From the NCBI GenBank assembly GCA_030426865.1, contig JAUHXN010000109.1, positions 1 through 8,887 of the forward strand: 8,887 nucleotides of DNA, given 5' to 3'. The position numbers and the translations under genes are program-made. Below the pieces are notes generated by a model, which saw only the letters and a program-made list of their open reading frames with translations, searched no databases and had not been told where the DNA came from. How positions within the stretch are numbered: position 1 is the stretch's first letter; each line of letters begins with the position of its first letter. The DNA comes from a bacterium. Lineage in GTDB: Bacteria > Bacteroidota > Ignavibacteria > Kapaibacteriales > UBA2268. Below are positions 6,996 to 8,887 of this stretch, piece by piece.

Positions 6996-7018
6996 GTAAT
7001 AAATCAGACTAGTTCTTT
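6981..7018. terminator. shared terminator between convergent genes, embedded in both coding ends
   Basis: AAAGAACTAG (6986-6995) and CTAGTTCTTT (7009-7018) form a perfect 10-base inverted repeat around a 13-base loop. On the minus strand the hairpin is followed by an unbroken run of eight T (complement of 6981-6988), a good terminator for kdsB. On the plus strand only a short T run follows. The left arm contains the TAG stop of the plus-strand gene and the right arm holds the last kdsB codons, with just 8 bases between the two genes. Confidence 0.75.
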
Positions 7019-7738
7019 AAGCTTTTCGAAATCCTCTGGAGTATCAATTCCTAGTATTTCTTCCTTAGTTTCCATACAAAAGTACTTTGAGTTATTTTGT
7101 AACAACCGGAGCTGTTCCAGACTCTCCGCTATTTCGAGGTCAGTTTGGTCAAGTCTTGAGAATTGTTCCAATGCTTCCGAGCGGTATGCATACAACCCAA
7201 TATGCTTCCAATAATTGTTTTCGACTAGATGATCTTGTGGTTTATTTCTGTAATAAGGAATTGGACTTCTAGAAAAGTACATTCCTTCACCATCCATATT
7301 TCTTACAACTTTTACTATATTCGGATTATTTAGCTCTTCATCTGTTTCTATTCTTTTTACTAATGTACCTACATGGCAGAGCGAAGTAGAAAAACCAACA
7401 AACAAATTATCAATTAATTGGGGTGAAAGAAGTGGCTCATCACCTTGAATATTAAATATAATATCTTGGTCAAGTTCCAATCTACGATATGCCCATGCTA
7501 TTCTGTCCGTACCAGTAGCAAATGTATTTGGTGTAAGTACGTACTCAGCACCAATAGCCTCTGCCTCTTTTGCTATGGCTTCGTCTTCAGTAGCTATAAC
7601 TACTTTATCTAAAGTCTTGGCTTTTTGGGCATTCTCATATACCATCGCTATAAGCGATTTGCCATTGATTCTTTCTAATAGTTTACCAGGAAATCTTGTT
7701 GAAGACAATCTAGCTGGTATAATACCAACAGCTGTCAT
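7004..7738 (-). CDS. kdsB: 3-deoxy-manno-octulosonate cytidylyltransferase (CMP-Kdo synthetase)
   Basis: Cytoplasmic enzyme that joins CTP and Kdo to give CMP-Kdo and pyrophosphate, activating Kdo for lipid A/LPS inner-core assembly. With the ATG at 7738 the protein has 244 residues, close to the 248 of E. coli KdsB. Clear family motifs are IPARLSSTRFPGK (7-19, nucleotide-binding loop), GTDR (76-79), NIQGDEP (96-102, with Asp100 expected to bind Mg2+), NPNIVKVV (138-145), YFSRSPIPY (154-162), HIGLYAYR (179-186), LEQLR (207-211) and GIDTPED (230-236). An in-frame TTG at 7759 would add seven residues and overlap the gatC stop by four bases. I prefer the ATG because it places the first conserved strand right at the N-terminus, as in other KdsB proteins. 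It lies directly downstream of gatC, so the two are probably co-transcribed. It ends convergently against the small exported-protein gene, sharing its terminator. Confidence 0.96.
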   Translation of the reverse strand: MTAVGIIPARLSSTRFPGKLLERINGKSLIAMVYENAQKAKTLDKVVIATEDEAIAKEAEAIGAEYVLTPNTFATGTDRIAWAYRRLELDQDIIFNIQGDEPLLSPQLIDNLFVGFSTSLCHVGTLVKRIETDEELNNPNIVKVVRNMDGEGMYFSRSPIPYYRNKPQDHLVENNYWKHIGLYAYRSEALEQFSRLDQTDLEIAESLEQLRLLQNNSKYFCMETKEEILGIDTPEDFEKLKELV

Positions 7739-7755
7739 TTGACGTTCATAAGGGT

Positions 7756-8043
7756 TCAATCAAACACCTTAGGTACTTTGAAAAATATATCATTGTGTTT
7801 TGGAGCATTTTTGAGCGCTTCTTGTACCGTAATCGATTCTTTAACTTCATCATCTCTCATTACGTTCGTATTGTCTAATACGTGAGTCATTGGCTCTACA
7901 CCCTCAAGGTCAATTTTGCTCAGTTCATCTATATAATCTAAGATTTTGCTGAACTGAGGAGTGATAGCAGATAGTTCATCTTCGCTAAACTCTAAGTGAG
8001 CTAGCTTTGATACGTGATCAATTATGTCTTTAGTATTTTCCAT
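7756..8043 (-). CDS. gatC: Asp-tRNA(Asn)/Glu-tRNA(Gln) amidotransferase subunit C
   Basis: 95-residue small subunit of the GatCAB complex, which converts misacylated Glu-tRNA(Gln) or Asp-tRNA(Asn) into Gln-tRNA(Gln) or Asn-tRNA(Asn). GatC wraps around and stabilises GatA and GatB. The length is typical and the family pattern is complete: HVSKLAHLEFSEDEL (10-24), the helix ILDYIDELSKIDLEGVEP (34-51), NVMRDDEV (60-67), and the C-terminal ALKNAPKHNDIFFKVPKVFD (76-95). The ATG at 8043 is the only sensible start, with A-rich sequence before it. A -7 box lies 26 bases upstream and kdsB follows immediately, so the pair looks like one transcription unit. gatA and gatB are not in the window and must be elsewhere, as is common outside the gatCAB operon of Firmicutes. 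Confidence 0.95.
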   Translation of the reverse strand: MENTKDIIDHVSKLAHLEFSEDELSAITPQFSKILDYIDELSKIDLEGVEPMTHVLDNTNVMRDDEVKESITVQEALKNAPKHNDIFFKVPKVFD

Positions 8044-8068
8044 TTCATTTTCTATTTTTTATTATCTA

Positions 8069-8076
8069 CAAATATA
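8069..8076 (-). promoter_or_regulatory. probable -7 box of the gatC-kdsB unit
   Basis: On the minus strand this reads TATATTTG, an exact match to the Bacteroidota -7 consensus TAnnTTTG, 26 bases before the gatC ATG. A TTTG (plus-strand CAAA at 8101-8104) lies 24 bases upstream, one base beyond the usual 17-23 spacing. It would sit within the last codons of the upstream gene. Confidence 0.5.
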
Positions 8077-8087
8077 AGTAATTCAAT

Positions 8088-8887
8088 TTAAAAAGGTGTC
8101 CAAACAAAACTAAAAAATGGTGCAACTACAGGTGTTGTGAAAAATGCTAATCCGAAATCTGCTCCAAACTTTGTATTGGCCAATCTGAAACCAAGTAGAA
8201 CTCCTGTATCTTGTGGCTTAGCTATGTTAGCATTCCACATCTCTCCAATAAAATGAATATCATGCCAATGTGTGAATTTAGTATCTAATCCAATTGCAAG
8301 CCCCATAGCTCCATTTGCATAGTTTATATCAAAGAAATTATCTCTGAAGTTTGGCCTGTATATGTCCTCAGAACCTAGTTTAGAAAACAAAGCAAGGGAC
8401 AAACGAGAACGTCTTTTCTGGAAAGTCGCCACTCCATAGGCGTGTATAAACCTATTATCATTATTGATGAAAGCTAGATTCCCTCCCAGAGCTACATTCA
8501 GTTTACCTTCAAAATCTTCATATTCCTGTTCAACTACAGTAAACTTTATATTCATATCAGTAATCTGTTCTTCACTCGGTATTGTTGGGATAATACTCCT
8601 ACCAGCAGTAACAGAGATTTTATCCATAATTCCAAATCCACCATATAAGAATAGTAGCTCAAAATCACCAATAAAGTGATTATCGCCAATAGGTACAGCA
8701 GTAGGCATAAAGTAAACCCTGTGTGCGTGCCTATAATGCTCTTCTTCTAATCTATATTCTTCAATCTGGTCGTAAAAAATAACGGCTTCTCCAAGTTGCG
8801 TTTCCACGGAGATTCCTTTCCCGAAATCTTTTACTTCGACTTCTGTATTCACTAACCCAGTTACTAAATCTCCATTCTTAAGTTTAA
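8088..8887 (-). CDS. putative outer-membrane beta-barrel protein, 5' end outside window
   Basis: At least 266 residues; the frame is open through the right edge, so the true start and any signal peptide are missing. The GTG at 8852 is an internal codon: upstream, in frame, lies KLKNGDLVTGLV, which continues directly into NTEVEVKDFGKGISVETQLGE. That segment (L.NGD..TG.., then V.T..GE..I..DQI) looks like the small Sm-like beta-barrel domain that precedes many outer-membrane proteins in this group. The rest alternates hydrophobic and polar residues in short strands rich in Phe, Tyr and Gly (GDFELLFLYGGFGIMDKISV, GAMGLAIGLD, FGADFGLAFF) and ends in Phe after FFSFVWTP, as expected for a barrel inserted by the BAM machinery. 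The specific function is unknown. gatC follows after 44 bases but probably has its own promoter. Confidence 0.72.
   Translation of the reverse strand, partial: KLKNGDLVTGLVNTEVEVKDFGKGISVETQLGEAVIFYDQIEEYRLEEEHYRHAHRVYFMPTAVPIGDNHFIGDFELLFLYGGFGIMDKISVTAGRSIIPTIPSEEQITDMNIKFTVVEQEYEDFEGKLNVALGGNLAFINNDNRFIHAYGVATFQKRRSRLSLALFSKLGSEDIYRPNFRDNFFDINYANGAMGLAIGLDTKFTHWHDIHFIGEMWNANIAKPQDTGVLLGFRLANTKFGADFGLAFFTTPVVAPFFSFVWTPF

Noticed and set aside
8464..8679. 71-codon plus-strand frame inside the outer-membrane protein gene
   Set aside because: Antisense shadow of a well-supported coding frame; no domain or start signal.

Overview
The window is AT-rich DNA, most likely from a member of the Bacteroidota or the wider Bacteroidota/Ignavibacteriota/Chlorobiota group. 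Four things point there: a secreted protein with a type IX secretion (T9SS) C-terminal sorting domain, an OmpA-family protein with PD40 propeller repeats, -7 boxes of the TAnnTTTG type, and mostly A-rich start regions without Shine-Dalgarno sequences. I cannot place it more precisely from sequence alone. Nearly every gene product is predicted to be exported, membrane-bound or involved in envelope synthesis; gatC is the main exception.

Left part (1-2560). The first 480 bases are a very AT-rich stretch with no convincing gene. It ends in a hairpin that can terminate transcription from either side. On the minus strand follows a 661-residue secreted protein: a concanavalin/LamG-like domain, five PD40 propeller repeats, a carboxypeptidase-regulatory-like domain, and an OmpA domain that stops abruptly just after its GHTD...LS core. 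An 85-base divergent spacer separates it from the next gene.

Middle part (2561-6995, plus strand). A 595-residue IgGFc-binding-like cell-surface protein with a T9SS sorting domain ends in a clear terminator. After it come a three-helix membrane protein with a TerB-like domain and possibly a SPOR-like tail, then an FKBP-type peptidyl-prolyl isomerase lipoprotein, 40 bases apart and probably co-transcribed. Next is a small exported protein with a copper-amine-oxidase-N-like domain. Its start codon lies inside the terminator hairpin of the FKBP gene, and its stop codon lies inside the terminator hairpin of the convergent kdsB gene, so both of its ends double as terminators for its neighbours.

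Right part (7004-8887, minus strand). kdsB (CMP-Kdo synthesis for LPS) lies directly downstream of gatC (subunit of the Asp/Glu-tRNA amidotransferase), probably as a two-gene unit with its own -7 box. Upstream is a putative outer-membrane beta-barrel protein whose reading frame runs off the right edge, so its 5' end is missing.

I found no rRNA, tRNA, CRISPR array, transposase or phage gene. The points most worth checking are the truncated OmpA domain, the PQ-loop-like/TerB/SPOR-like fusion, the FKBP with substituted active-site residues, and the small gene whose two ends overlap its neighbours' terminators. None of these amounts to a demonstrated new system.
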